A stretch of DNA of 64,000 bases from Prevotellaceae bacterium MN60 (GTDB lineage: Bacteria; Bacteroidota; Bacteroidia; Bacteroidales; Bacteroidaceae): NCBI GenBank assembly GCA_900199555.1, contig FZQZ01000002.1:62001-126000 (forward strand). Reading direction: 5' to 3'. Both the position numbers and the translations under genes were made by a program. Below the pieces are notes generated by a model. It was not told the origin of the DNA, searched no databases, and saw nothing but the letters and a program-made list of their open reading frames with translations. Shown in pieces: positions 9,996-17,790 of this stretch (positions within the stretch are counted from its first letter, which is position 1; the number at the start of each line of letters is the position of its first letter).

Positions 9996-11558
9996 TTACT
10001 CGTTATCTTCTTTCAGGATGGGCAGACTGATGGTAAACTTAGTGCCCTTGCCCACTTCACTCTCGGCTTTGATTTCGCCTTGGTGCAGGTCTATCACCTT
10101 TTTCACGTATGCCAGTCCGAGACCAAATCCCTTCACGTCGTGCTTATTACCGGTATGTACACGATAGAACTTTTCAAACACCTTGCGCAGGTTTTCCTTC
10201 TTGATACCCATACCCGTATCGCGGATAGAGAGGAAGAGTTTCTCGTGGTCATTCCATGTACGGATATAGATGTCGATGGGCTCGTCGGGCTTGCGATACT
10301 TCACGGCATTATCCAGCAGATTGGTGATAGCATTCTGGAAATGCACCTCATCTACGAAGATGGCCGACTCTACAGCTTCGATTTCTGTATATATCTTACC
10401 ACCAGTATGTTCTACGCGCAGATTAAAGGTTTGCGCGATATTCTCTACCATCTCGTTCAGGTCCAGTTCTTTCTTCTTGAACACGATACTACGCTTGTCG
10501 AACATAGACATCTGGAGCACCTTCTCTACCAGGAATCGCAGACGTTTTGACTCGTCGGCTATCACCGAACCCAGATGCTTGGTCATCTGCTCCGTCTTGG
10601 GTATGCTCTCGTCGTTCATCATCTGAGCAGCCAGAGAGATGCTGGCGATAGGTGTCTTCAGCTCGTGGGTCATATTATTGATGAAGTCGTTCTTGATTTC
10701 AGTATAACGCTTCTGGCGGAATACCACCACGATGGTGAAGAGGAAGGTGATGAGCAGTACGATGGTAAAGATGATAGAGGGTATCATGAATCGTACACTC
10801 GAGAAGATGTAGGAGTTCATCTCTGGGAAGTGAATCTTCACCACGCCACCTATCTTCGACTGTGCCGGACTGCGGAAGAGGTCTTGCGTATAACTATACT
10901 CCTGTCCCTTTTCACTATAGTCCGGGCAGCGATACACCTCGCGTCCATCTGCTGTAGAAACGGTAAAGTGGTAAGGTATATTGATACCATTGTTCATCAG
11001 CTCCACACGGATATCCTTGTCCAGCATACGGAAGTTGACACGCTCCTTCAGTGGCTTCTCGCTGGCTGTATAGAGGATGTTATAGACTACCTCGTCGAGC
11101 AGCGCCTTCTGATATACGTAGCGCTGGCGCACCAGCTCCTGCATGCTCTTGGTGGCATCAGCCAGTGAGTTTTTGTCCTTACGCATAATCATGGCCTTGG
11201 GCACTGAGGCGGGCTTCATCTTGAGCGCCTTCACTTGGAATGAGCTGTAGATGGTGCCATCGTCGGCAGCCACAGAGAACTGATGACTATGGGTAATAGA
11301 GCCTAGGCCGTCGACTATCACACTGTCCTGTGTAAATGCTCGACGCTCGGTCTCGTTGATATCCTTTTCCAGATAGCGTGCCGTCTCGTTCATCTCCAGA
11401 TTGCGTGAAGCTTGGTAGAGACTACGATAGACACTCTCGTCAAACTGCTCCTTCTTCATCTTGACCATCTCCTCTACATAGGAGAACTGAAGGAAGAGCA
11501 GCGCCAGGAACGAGACGCCCATGATGATTGCTATGGTCCAAATAGTAGACTTCTTCAT
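9996..11558 (-). CDS. rprX: Membrane sensor histidine kinase (RprX-like)
   Basis: 520 residues. A membrane segment at residues about 8-23, a roughly 230-residue periplasmic sensor, a second segment (IPSIIFTIVLLITFLFTIVVV, about 259-279), then the dimerisation/phosphotransfer helix with the H-box FINNMTHELKTPIAS and a HATPase domain with the N-box (AITNLLDNAVKY), DTGMGI and GFGLGLAYVK. All catalytic motifs are present. Its promoter box TATCTTTG ends 8 bases before the ATG. The signal sensed is not evident. Confidence 0.87.
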   Translation of the reverse strand: MKKSTIWTIAIIMGVSFLALLFLQFSYVEEMVKMKKEQFDESVYRSLYQASRNLEMNETARYLEKDINETERRAFTQDSVIVDGLGSITHSHQFSVAADDGTIYSSFQVKALKMKPASVPKAMIMRKDKNSLADATKSMQELVRQRYVYQKALLDEVVYNILYTASEKPLKERVNFRMLDKDIRVELMNNGINIPYHFTVSTADGREVYRCPDYSEKGQEYSYTQDLFRSPAQSKIGGVVKIHFPEMNSYIFSSVRFMIPSIIFTIVLLITFLFTIVVVFRQKRYTEIKNDFINNMTHELKTPIASISLAAQMMNDESIPKTEQMTKHLGSVIADESKRLRFLVEKVLQMSMFDKRSIVFKKKELDLNEMVENIAQTFNLRVEHTGGKIYTEIEAVESAIFVDEVHFQNAITNLLDNAVKYRKPDEPIDIYIRTWNDHEKLFLSIRDTGMGIKKENLRKVFEKFYRVHTGNKHDVKGFGLGLAYVKKVIDLHQGEIKAESEVGKGTKFTISLPILKEDNE

Positions 11559-11566
11559 ATCGACGG

Positions 11567-11574
11567 CAAAGATA
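11567..11574 (-). promoter_or_regulatory. -7 box of rprX
   Basis: TATCTTTG on the minus strand with 8 bases between the box and the ATG, implying a leader of only a few bases. Confidence 0.65.
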
Positions 11575-11657
11575 ATACTTTTATCGATATGAAGAAGTCA
11601 AAAGGGTTAATTAATTCCGTTAATTTTAACGATATTAACTAAATCTACGTATTTTAA

Positions 11658-14078
11658 TTAAAAATGTATAGCCAAATCCATACCAAGCTGGAAGGGATTG
11701 CCACGCTGGGCCATATATACTTCCTTGCCTGTAGCCTTGCTTGAGAAGGCGAAGGTGTTATACTGGCTATCGGTCAGGTTGCGAGCCCAGAGGTTGAGCG
11801 AACATGCGCCGAAGTCTGCACTAACGTGAGCGCCCAGTACGGCATAGAACTTCTGAGCGTAGGTGTTAGCCTCATCCCACCATATCTTGCCCTGTGCATT
11901 CATGTTGGCACCAATGGTGAGGTTCTTCACGCAGGCATCCTCAAAGTCGAAGCGATAGTCAACCTGGGCCGACAGGGTGTGGGCAGGTACGAAGGGCACC
12001 TTATTATCCTTATAGTCCACCTCAGCAGCCTTTGCGCTAGCGCGGTTCTTATACTCCTTGAACACGGCGTGGGTATAGCCATAGCCCAGCGACCAGTTCA
12101 GGTGGTTGTCGGCAGCACTACCACGCAGCGAGAGTTCTACACCACAGCTGTAGCTCTTACCGGCATTCACCATCTTACGACCGTAGCCGTAGTCCTCGGT
12201 GAATACAGACAACTGCTGGTTGCGTATCTTCATATAGTAGGCGCTCAGGTCGGCATGCACCTTACTGCCAAAGAGGTTCAGGTGAGTACCCACCTCATAG
12301 TTCCACGACTCTTCTGGCTTGAAGCGGATGCCTTCCAAGAGAGCTGCATATTTTGCATCATCCTGAGTGATAATTTCTTCTACATTCTGCTTTGTGGTTT
12401 GTGCATCCTGAGCAGCTTTCATGATAACAGAAGCATTGGCTTGTATATCATTCTGAACAATATCGCCAAACATCTGTACGTTGAATCCACCAGCACGATA
12501 GCCCTTGGTAACAGTAGCGTAGATGTTGCTGCCATCGTTAAACTTATAGGTCAGACCGAACTTAGGCAACAGCTGACTGAAGCTGGTTTTCTCTGAATGT
12601 TGGTACAAAGAGAGCACACGAGCTGAGACATCTTGTCCCATAATACTGAATATAAGACGGAAATCGCCTTTTGTATCATACTCAATCTTAGAATGAGTAT
12701 AATCGTAACGAAGTCCTAACGTAGCTACCAAATGATTACTCAAATCAATATTTGATTCATGGAAAATAGCGAGGTTAGCCTGTGGAGTATGGAACAGACA
12801 GGGAACCAACATCTGTACACCAATATTCACGCCTCCAGCCTTTTCAATAGCAGCTTTAGCTGCCTCCTCTGGCATACGACTTGACATAGAAGCGAGAATA
12901 GAGTTATAAATTCCGGCTTCTGCCTGATCAAGACGCATTGTTTTCTTCATCATATTGCTGAAATAGCTACCAAAGGTATTGGGAGCAGTAGTCTTCAGCC
13001 ACTGGTATGAACCAAACACGCCAGTGGTCCAGTGCCAGCGGCTCTGGTTGTTGCTCTTGAAGGTAAACTCCTGAGTGAGCGCGTTGCTCAGCTGCGACTG
13101 GTCAACCACGATAAAGTCGATAGAAGAATAGTCGTTATCCATCAGCAGATTGTCTTTCAGCAACTGATAGCTGGTGTTAGAGTGGAAGTCGAAGCCACGT
13201 CCCTGATACTTGATGGCCAGACCGGTATTAAACATGTTGCGCTTATACTTGCCCTGTGAGTCCTGGTCGGGCTCAGAGATAACCTTTCCGCTCTCGGGCT
13301 CCAACACACCATAGGGATAGGCATGCTGGCGCACATACTGGTAGTCGGCCATCCAGTCGAACGACAGCTTCTTGGTGGGCTGATATACCAGGCGCAGTCT
13401 GCCGCCAGCCTCGTTCATATCGTCTGTACGCTCACCGGTAAGCGTATTCTTCCAGAAACCATTAGTACCATTATAGAAGGCAGCCACCGACATGGCCAGC
13501 TTCTCGCTCAGCTTCTGATAGTGAGCCACCTCGGCATTGCGATAAAAGTGAGTGCCAATGCCCAGCTTGATGTCGGTACCCTGATAGCGCAGAGGATTCT
13601 TGGTGTACTGGCGCACCAGTCCGCCCTCGGTATTCACGCCATAGAGCGTACCCTGAGGACCGCGAAGCACATCCACACGATCCAACTGCCATGTGTGGCT
13701 GTTAAAGGCCGACTTATTCATCAAGGGGATATCGTCTACATAGATACCCATCGAAGGACTGTTCACACGCGAGCCAATACCTCTTACATATATAGAAGAG
13801 GTAAAGCGGGCACCATAGTTAGGCATCACGAACGAGGGCACGAAGTCGGAGATTTCGCGCAGGTCGCGCACGCCCAGACTACCTATCTCATTACCCGTCA
13901 ATACGGTTGAGCTCAATGGCTGCTGGCGCAGTTTGGCATACTCCTTCGACTGTGACACTACCACCACCTCGTCGAGGTCATAAACACGAGAAGAGTCAGC
14001 GGGAGCCAGGCTACTGTCTGCCCATGCTGACGTTGCGATACTAACGGCGACAAGCGCCATCATCAGATTTTTCTTCAT
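11658..14078 (-). CDS. TonB-dependent outer-membrane receptor
   Basis: 806 residues: signal peptide (MKKNLMMALVAVSIATSAWA), plug domain from about residue 35 with YVRGIGSRVNSPSMGIYVDD and RVDVLRGPQGTLYGVN, then a 22-strand-type barrel ending in an aromatic-rich C-terminus (FQLGMDLAIHF). There is no N-terminal carboxypeptidase-like extension, so it resembles siderophore/haem receptors more than SusC glycan importers. Its start overlaps the stop of the protoporphyrinogen oxidase gene by 4 bases, so the two are translationally coupled; a haem or iron substrate is a reasonable inference. The middle third, about 12.3-12.9 kb, is visibly richer in A/T codons than the rest. Confidence 0.88.
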   Translation of the reverse strand: MKKNLMMALVAVSIATSAWADSSLAPADSSRVYDLDEVVVVSQSKEYAKLRQQPLSSTVLTGNEIGSLGVRDLREISDFVPSFVMPNYGARFTSSIYVRGIGSRVNSPSMGIYVDDIPLMNKSAFNSHTWQLDRVDVLRGPQGTLYGVNTEGGLVRQYTKNPLRYQGTDIKLGIGTHFYRNAEVAHYQKLSEKLAMSVAAFYNGTNGFWKNTLTGERTDDMNEAGGRLRLVYQPTKKLSFDWMADYQYVRQHAYPYGVLEPESGKVISEPDQDSQGKYKRNMFNTGLAIKYQGRGFDFHSNTSYQLLKDNLLMDNDYSSIDFIVVDQSQLSNALTQEFTFKSNNQSRWHWTTGVFGSYQWLKTTAPNTFGSYFSNMMKKTMRLDQAEAGIYNSILASMSSRMPEEAAKAAIEKAGGVNIGVQMLVPCLFHTPQANLAIFHESNIDLSNHLVATLGLRYDYTHSKIEYDTKGDFRLIFSIMGQDVSARVLSLYQHSEKTSFSQLLPKFGLTYKFNDGSNIYATVTKGYRAGGFNVQMFGDIVQNDIQANASVIMKAAQDAQTTKQNVEEIITQDDAKYAALLEGIRFKPEESWNYEVGTHLNLFGSKVHADLSAYYMKIRNQQLSVFTEDYGYGRKMVNAGKSYSCGVELSLRGSAADNHLNWSLGYGYTHAVFKEYKNRASAKAAEVDYKDNKVPFVPAHTLSAQVDYRFDFEDACVKNLTIGANMNAQGKIWWDEANTYAQKFYAVLGAHVSADFGACSLNLWARNLTDSQYNTFAFSSKATGKEVYMAQRGNPFQLGMDLAIHF

Positions 14079-15487
14079 TTTTTAATTGTGTTAAAGATAT
14101 GATTGGCAATATCAGTGGCTTGCGTGATGCGGTGTCCCATACCGATACCGTCACGCAGATTGCCACCAATAAGCAATCCTGAAAACTGTTCTTGAATACT
14201 TTTTACCGCCTCAAAGCGCTGCCCACAGGTGGCAGTATATTGAGGTATCGCGCGACGATGGCGCGAGATATGAATGAAATCGGGCTTTGCCGATGCGGGA
14301 AACTTCAACATCGTGTGCAGACAGCGCGTCACGATACGCTTCACCTCCTCGTCGCTCTTGTCCAGCATCTCGGGATGCTTGATGCCGCCCATAAAGAAGG
14401 AGAAGAGTGCCCCACCCTTGGGTGCACGCTGCTCGAAGCAGGCCGAGGGGAAAAGGATGCCCAGTATCTCCTGCCTCTCCTTGGTAGGCACCAGTCCGCC
14501 AAAGGCACAATAGTCGCCACCAAAGGTATCGGGCATACCCACGTTCACCTCCATCACCGGAGCATACTCCAGACTGGCGATGGCCTCCATGCGCTCCTTA
14601 TCCACAAAGGGCAGCACGTCGGGCAGACTGTATGCGCCACAGGTGGTCACCACCCAACGGCTCTTCAGCTGGCAGTCCCTACCCTCTGCATCCTTATAGC
14701 TGGTCAGCCAAGCCCCTTCTTCCTGACTCACCCTCACCTCGCTAACACCCAGCGAGATATGTTCCATGCCAATATAGTTGGCCTCAGCCTCAGGAATATG
14801 GCTCAGTCCGCCATGCGCTGAAAACACCTTCTTGGTGGCCAGTCGGTCGCGGTCGCTCTTGGGCTGCTTATGCTTGGCAATGGCGCCACGCACAAAACTG
14901 CCATAGTCCCTCTCCAGCGCATACAACTTAGGCAGCGCATAGCGAGTAACCAGCGTATCGGGATTGCCAGCATACACCCCCGAGATAAACGGGTCTACGG
15001 CATAATCCACAAACGACTGTCCCAGTCTTCTGGCAGCCAGCGCCCCTATCGTCTCGTCTGCATTCTCTCCACGCTTGCGCCAAGGCTCGCCCAAGATGCG
15101 TAACTTGTCTGAAAAGCGAAACAAGGGAGTGGTTACTGCGCCCAGCAGTCCTGCAGGCAACTCGCGAAAACGGTCACCCTTCCATATCAGTCTGCGCTTG
15201 GCAGCATCGGGAGCCGTCTCCAGCCTACATACATTATCTGAGGTCTGCGCCAAATCCATCATCAGCTCAGCCACCTCGGGAGTAGAGACCGCACCCGTAG
15301 TAGGTCCCGTCTCGTACGTATAGTGATTATTGTGTTGGGTCTGTATTTGTCCGCCTATGCGGTTGTCTCTTTCTACAATATGAACACTAATACCTTTTCT
15401 TTTCAACCAGTAGGCGGTGGTCAGACCGGTCAGTCCGGCCCCAATCACCGTCACCTCTGGCTCTTTAATATCTATGCGGTTTAACAT
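14075..15487 (-). CDS. hemG: Protoporphyrinogen oxidase (HemY-type flavoenzyme)
   Basis: About 470 residues. The N-terminal FAD-binding Rossmann motif is VTVIGAGLTGLTTAYWLKRKG, and the C-terminus has the second FAD block GLLIGGNLRDGIGMG. It oxidises protoporphyrinogen IX to protoporphyrin IX in haem synthesis. The symbol hemG is the one commonly used for this family in Bacteroidota, although the fold is that of HemY, not of the E. coli flavodoxin-like HemG. I chose the ATG at 15487: a perfect TACCTTTG promoter box lies between it and the more upstream in-frame codon at 15523, and family similarity begins just after it. Only 5 bases separate box and ATG, so the mRNA is probably leaderless. Confidence 0.9.
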   Translation of the reverse strand: MLNRIDIKEPEVTVIGAGLTGLTTAYWLKRKGISVHIVERDNRIGGQIQTQHNNHYTYETGPTTGAVSTPEVAELMMDLAQTSDNVCRLETAPDAAKRRLIWKGDRFRELPAGLLGAVTTPLFRFSDKLRILGEPWRKRGENADETIGALAARRLGQSFVDYAVDPFISGVYAGNPDTLVTRYALPKLYALERDYGSFVRGAIAKHKQPKSDRDRLATKKVFSAHGGLSHIPEAEANYIGMEHISLGVSEVRVSQEEGAWLTSYKDAEGRDCQLKSRWVVTTCGAYSLPDVLPFVDKERMEAIASLEYAPVMEVNVGMPDTFGGDYCAFGGLVPTKERQEILGILFPSACFEQRAPKGGALFSFFMGGIKHPEMLDKSDEEVKRIVTRCLHTMLKFPASAKPDFIHISRHRRAIPQYTATCGQRFEAVKSIQEQFSGLLIGGNLRDGIGMGHRITQATDIANHIFNTIKK

Positions 15488-15492
15488 CGGTG

Positions 15493-15500
15493 CAAAGGTA
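15493..15500 (-). promoter_or_regulatory. -7 box of hemG, leaderless arrangement
   Basis: TACCTTTG on the minus strand, then CACCG and the ATG at 15487. The box fixes the start codon because an upstream start would lie outside the transcript. Confidence 0.7.
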
Positions 15501-15734
15501 CTACATTTCCTCTGCCCCCACAATCCTTATTTATATGGATTTTTCCCGCGACAAGGAGGATGTACCTATTATATAATAAGAAAGCAGAGCATATTCTTCT
15601 CTTTCTATAATATTACCGTATCAATCCTATATCCAATAGAACAGCATCCGTAGTATTGCAAATCTCCTCCGCCAAATCATTCAGTCTATGAAAACGAGCA
15701 TAGTCTGTCGTTGTTCCAGCTGTTGCTGTGGTTC

Positions 15735-15752
15735 CTGCGCTTTCTAGCGCAG
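15735..15752. repeat. REP-like hairpin 1 within the RAYT gene
   Basis: CTGCGCT-TTCT-AGCGCAG: perfect 7-bp stem with a 4-base loop, in frame, encoding ALESA of TALESAGTT in the C-terminal part. Its flanks (GTTC on the left, TTTTCTCTC on the right) resemble those of the copy at 16359. Confidence 0.75.
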
Positions 15753-16289
15753 TTTTCTCTCCTCTACCTATTTCTTCATCTAGTCGCCATGGCGCCAATA
15801 TCAGCAATGCCCCACGGGCGCAAGCCTCAAAGCGTTTTCGCTCTGGTTTCCAATATTGTCCTATCTCTTCCTTTTGTAGATGTATCACGGGTAACCCCTC
15901 ATCTATGGCAGCATCGATAACAATTTTCTCTCCTCGCGATATTGCCGGTGACACCAACACCACGCCCTCACGCGCATCAGCCAACTATCGCTCGTATGCT
16001 TGTTGGAATTTCTCTGTTAACTCTGTAGCCATACCCAATTCTTTGTCTCGACGATGATAGAAAACCTGTTCCTTTTCTGCACGCTTTAATAAAAACAAGG
16101 CACCAAAAGCCGCATATTCATGATCACCTATACGCAGATGCATACACCTCTCCATCAGTTTTGGTAACTGCCGCCGCATTAAGGCTCTTAGCGGGTTATC
16201 GCTCATATAGCGCTTAATGTTCTCCAGCATCCCTGGCCGCTTAATGATGCAATCGTGATAAGAAGCCTCAAATAGCGAAGATCTATCTG

Positions 16290-16307
16290 CTGCACTAGAG
16301 AGTGCAG
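16290..16307. repeat. REP-like hairpin 2 within the RAYT gene
   Basis: CTGCACT-AGAG-AGTGCAG: perfect 7-bp stem and 4-base loop, lying in frame as AALSSAA just before the catalytic tyrosine block. Confidence 0.7.
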
Positions 16308-16358
16308 CCACCGCTGCTATTTCTTTTCCCTTCGCCATTTCTGCTCCTGATGTTGTTC

Positions 16359-16376
16359 CTGCGCCTTCCAGTGCAG
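16359..16376. repeat. REP-like hairpin 3 within the RAYT gene
   Basis: CTGCGCC-TTCC-AGTGCAG: 7-position stem with two wobble-type mismatches and a 4-base loop, encoding TALEGAG. It shares about 35 bases of sequence, including flanks, with the copy at 15735. Confidence 0.7.
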
Positions 16377-16892
16377 TATTTCTCTCTGCCCACCACGCTC
16401 GTGTGCATCCTCCTTTAAAGCGGCCGATGATGTTACCCAATTTTTCACCTTCAGGCAATGGTTGAGCCACATAGATCAATAAGTGGATATGATCGGGCAT
16501 GATGGCCACTTTCCACAACTCTATCTGCGGATAAGAGCGATGAATCTTGGGCAACTCAACATTAAGAACAATGCGTCCCAATCTGCTAAGCACAATATGT
16601 GGAAAATCTGCAGAATCACGGCTAGCCTTTATATTGCCTTCTAGATGTCCGAATAGTGGGTGGCGTCCATCGATACATAGCGTCACCATATACAGCCCAC
16701 GACCACCATAGTCGTGCCATATTGCGCGCCGATGCTGATTGTGCTGTATATCGTGCAGGGGAATACCTCTGCGTATTAGTTCTTCTTTAGATGTAGACAT
16801 ATGGGATAAAAAAACGCCTTACATAGCCTATCTTGAGGGATGGGCTTATTGTTTTCGTATCTCCCACCCCAAGAAAGTACAAGAGTGGGGCT

Positions 16893-17684
16893 TTATCGTC
16901 GTGGACTCTGCTGGCGCTGACGCACAGCCTCGAACATGAGGATGGCAGCAGAGACAGAGACATTCAGCGAGTCGCCTATGCCAAGCATGGGAATCTTGAT
17001 ATGGGCATTGGCTGCCTGACGCCACTTGTCGGTAAGACCGGTTGACTCGGTACCCATCACAATGGCTGTGGCACGCGACATATCGGTTTCGTAATAGTAG
17101 TTGGAGTCTTGCAGCTGAGCGGTAAGTATCTGGATATCATGAGACTTGAGCCACTGGATGCACTCCTCAGAGGTACACGCCACGGTAGGCACATTGAAGA
17201 AGGCTCCTACAGAGGCGCGGATGATGTTGGGATTGTAGAGGTCGCACTGGGGATCGCAAACGATGACGGCATCCACATTAGAGGCATCGGCAGAACGGAG
17301 GATGGCGCCTACATTACCAGGCTTCTCTACACTCTCGAGCACTACCACCAAGGGACGCTTCTGCAACTGCAGACCGTCGAGGGTGTGCTGTTGGGCCACC
17401 ACCTCGGCTATCACGCCCTCGGTACCTCCACGGTATGCCACCTTATTATATATGTCGGCAGATACCTGAAAGATGCGGGCACCATCGACCACGGGTTCTT
17501 CTTCACCGAAGATCTCGGGACACCAGAAGAGGGTATCTACCTGATAGCCATTATTGATGCAGCGCTCCACCTCTCGCCTACCCTCCACAACAAAGAGGCC
17601 GTGTTTGCGGCGTTCGGCAGACTTCTGCTGCAACTCTAACAGCAGCTTTATCTTCGGATTTTGTGCACTAGAAATAGATTCCAT
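16893..17684 (-). CDS. SpoU/TrmH-family RNA 2'-O-methyltransferase
   Basis: 263 residues. An N-terminal substrate-binding domain (SSAQNPKIKLLLELQQKSAER, then FVVEGRREVE) is followed by the SPOUT methylase with motif 1 EKPGNVGAILRSADA, motif 2 VMGTESTGL and motif 3 IPMLGIGDSLNVSVSAAI, which form the knotted SAM pocket. The probable target is 23S rRNA or tRNA ribose; the exact nucleotide cannot be fixed. A second member of the family lies at 59820-60620. Its upstream region is occupied by a repeat element (17696-17786). Confidence 0.9.
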   Translation of the reverse strand: MESISSAQNPKIKLLLELQQKSAERRKHGLFVVEGRREVERCINNGYQVDTLFWCPEIFGEEEPVVDGARIFQVSADIYNKVAYRGGTEGVIAEVVAQQHTLDGLQLQKRPLVVVLESVEKPGNVGAILRSADASNVDAVIVCDPQCDLYNPNIIRASVGAFFNVPTVACTSEECIQWLKSHDIQILTAQLQDSNYYYETDMSRATAIVMGTESTGLTDKWRQAANAHIKIPMLGIGDSLNVSVSAAILMFEAVRQRQQSPRR

Positions 17685-17695
17685 AAATTTTTTCT

Positions 17696-17786
17696 TTTAG
17701 TTCCCGAAAATAACGTAAATAACGAAATAATCCGAAAACAATATCTATTTTTCGTTCTTTTCGTCTTTTTCGCTTTTTTCGGAATT
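17696..17786 (-). repeat. AATTCCGAAAAA element, copy 1
   Basis: A 91-bp A/T-rich imperfect palindrome. Read on the minus strand it begins AATTCCGAAAAAAGCG and ends TTTTCGGGAACTAAAA. It fills the whole gap between nadE and the methyltransferase. A clearly related 90-bp copy lies at 55646-55735 on the plus strand. Confidence 0.7.
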
Positions 17787-17790
17787 AAGA

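Larger units (their letters stand above)
15613..16800 (-). pseudogene. REP-associated (RAYT, Y1/IS200-like) transposase interrupted by an amber codon
   Basis: A single frame of about 395 codons broken by one TAG at 15985-15987. The first part (271 residues) has the Y1 nuclease signature: HUH pair His104/His106 in MPDHIHLLIY and probable catalytic Tyr181 in EASYHDCIIKRP, followed by the RAYT-like NIKRYMSDNPLR. The remaining 122 or so residues (GVVLVSPAISRGEKIVID, then WKPERKRFEACARGALLIL) continue in the same frame directly after the stop, so this is a nonsense mutation, not two genes. RAYTs are domesticated single-strand transposases that spread REP palindromes. Three REP-like hairpins lie inside this gene. 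The N-terminal nuclease part could still be made. Confidence 0.8.

Noticed and set aside
15613..15984. Separate gene starting at the TTG directly after the amber codon
   Set aside because: Same frame as the RAYT, no ribosome site, and the sequence reads as its missing C-terminal part.
15985..15987. Recoded amber codon (stop read as an amino acid)
   Set aside because: Other genes in the window do not use in-frame TAG, and RAYT genes decay often; a plain nonsense mutation is simpler.
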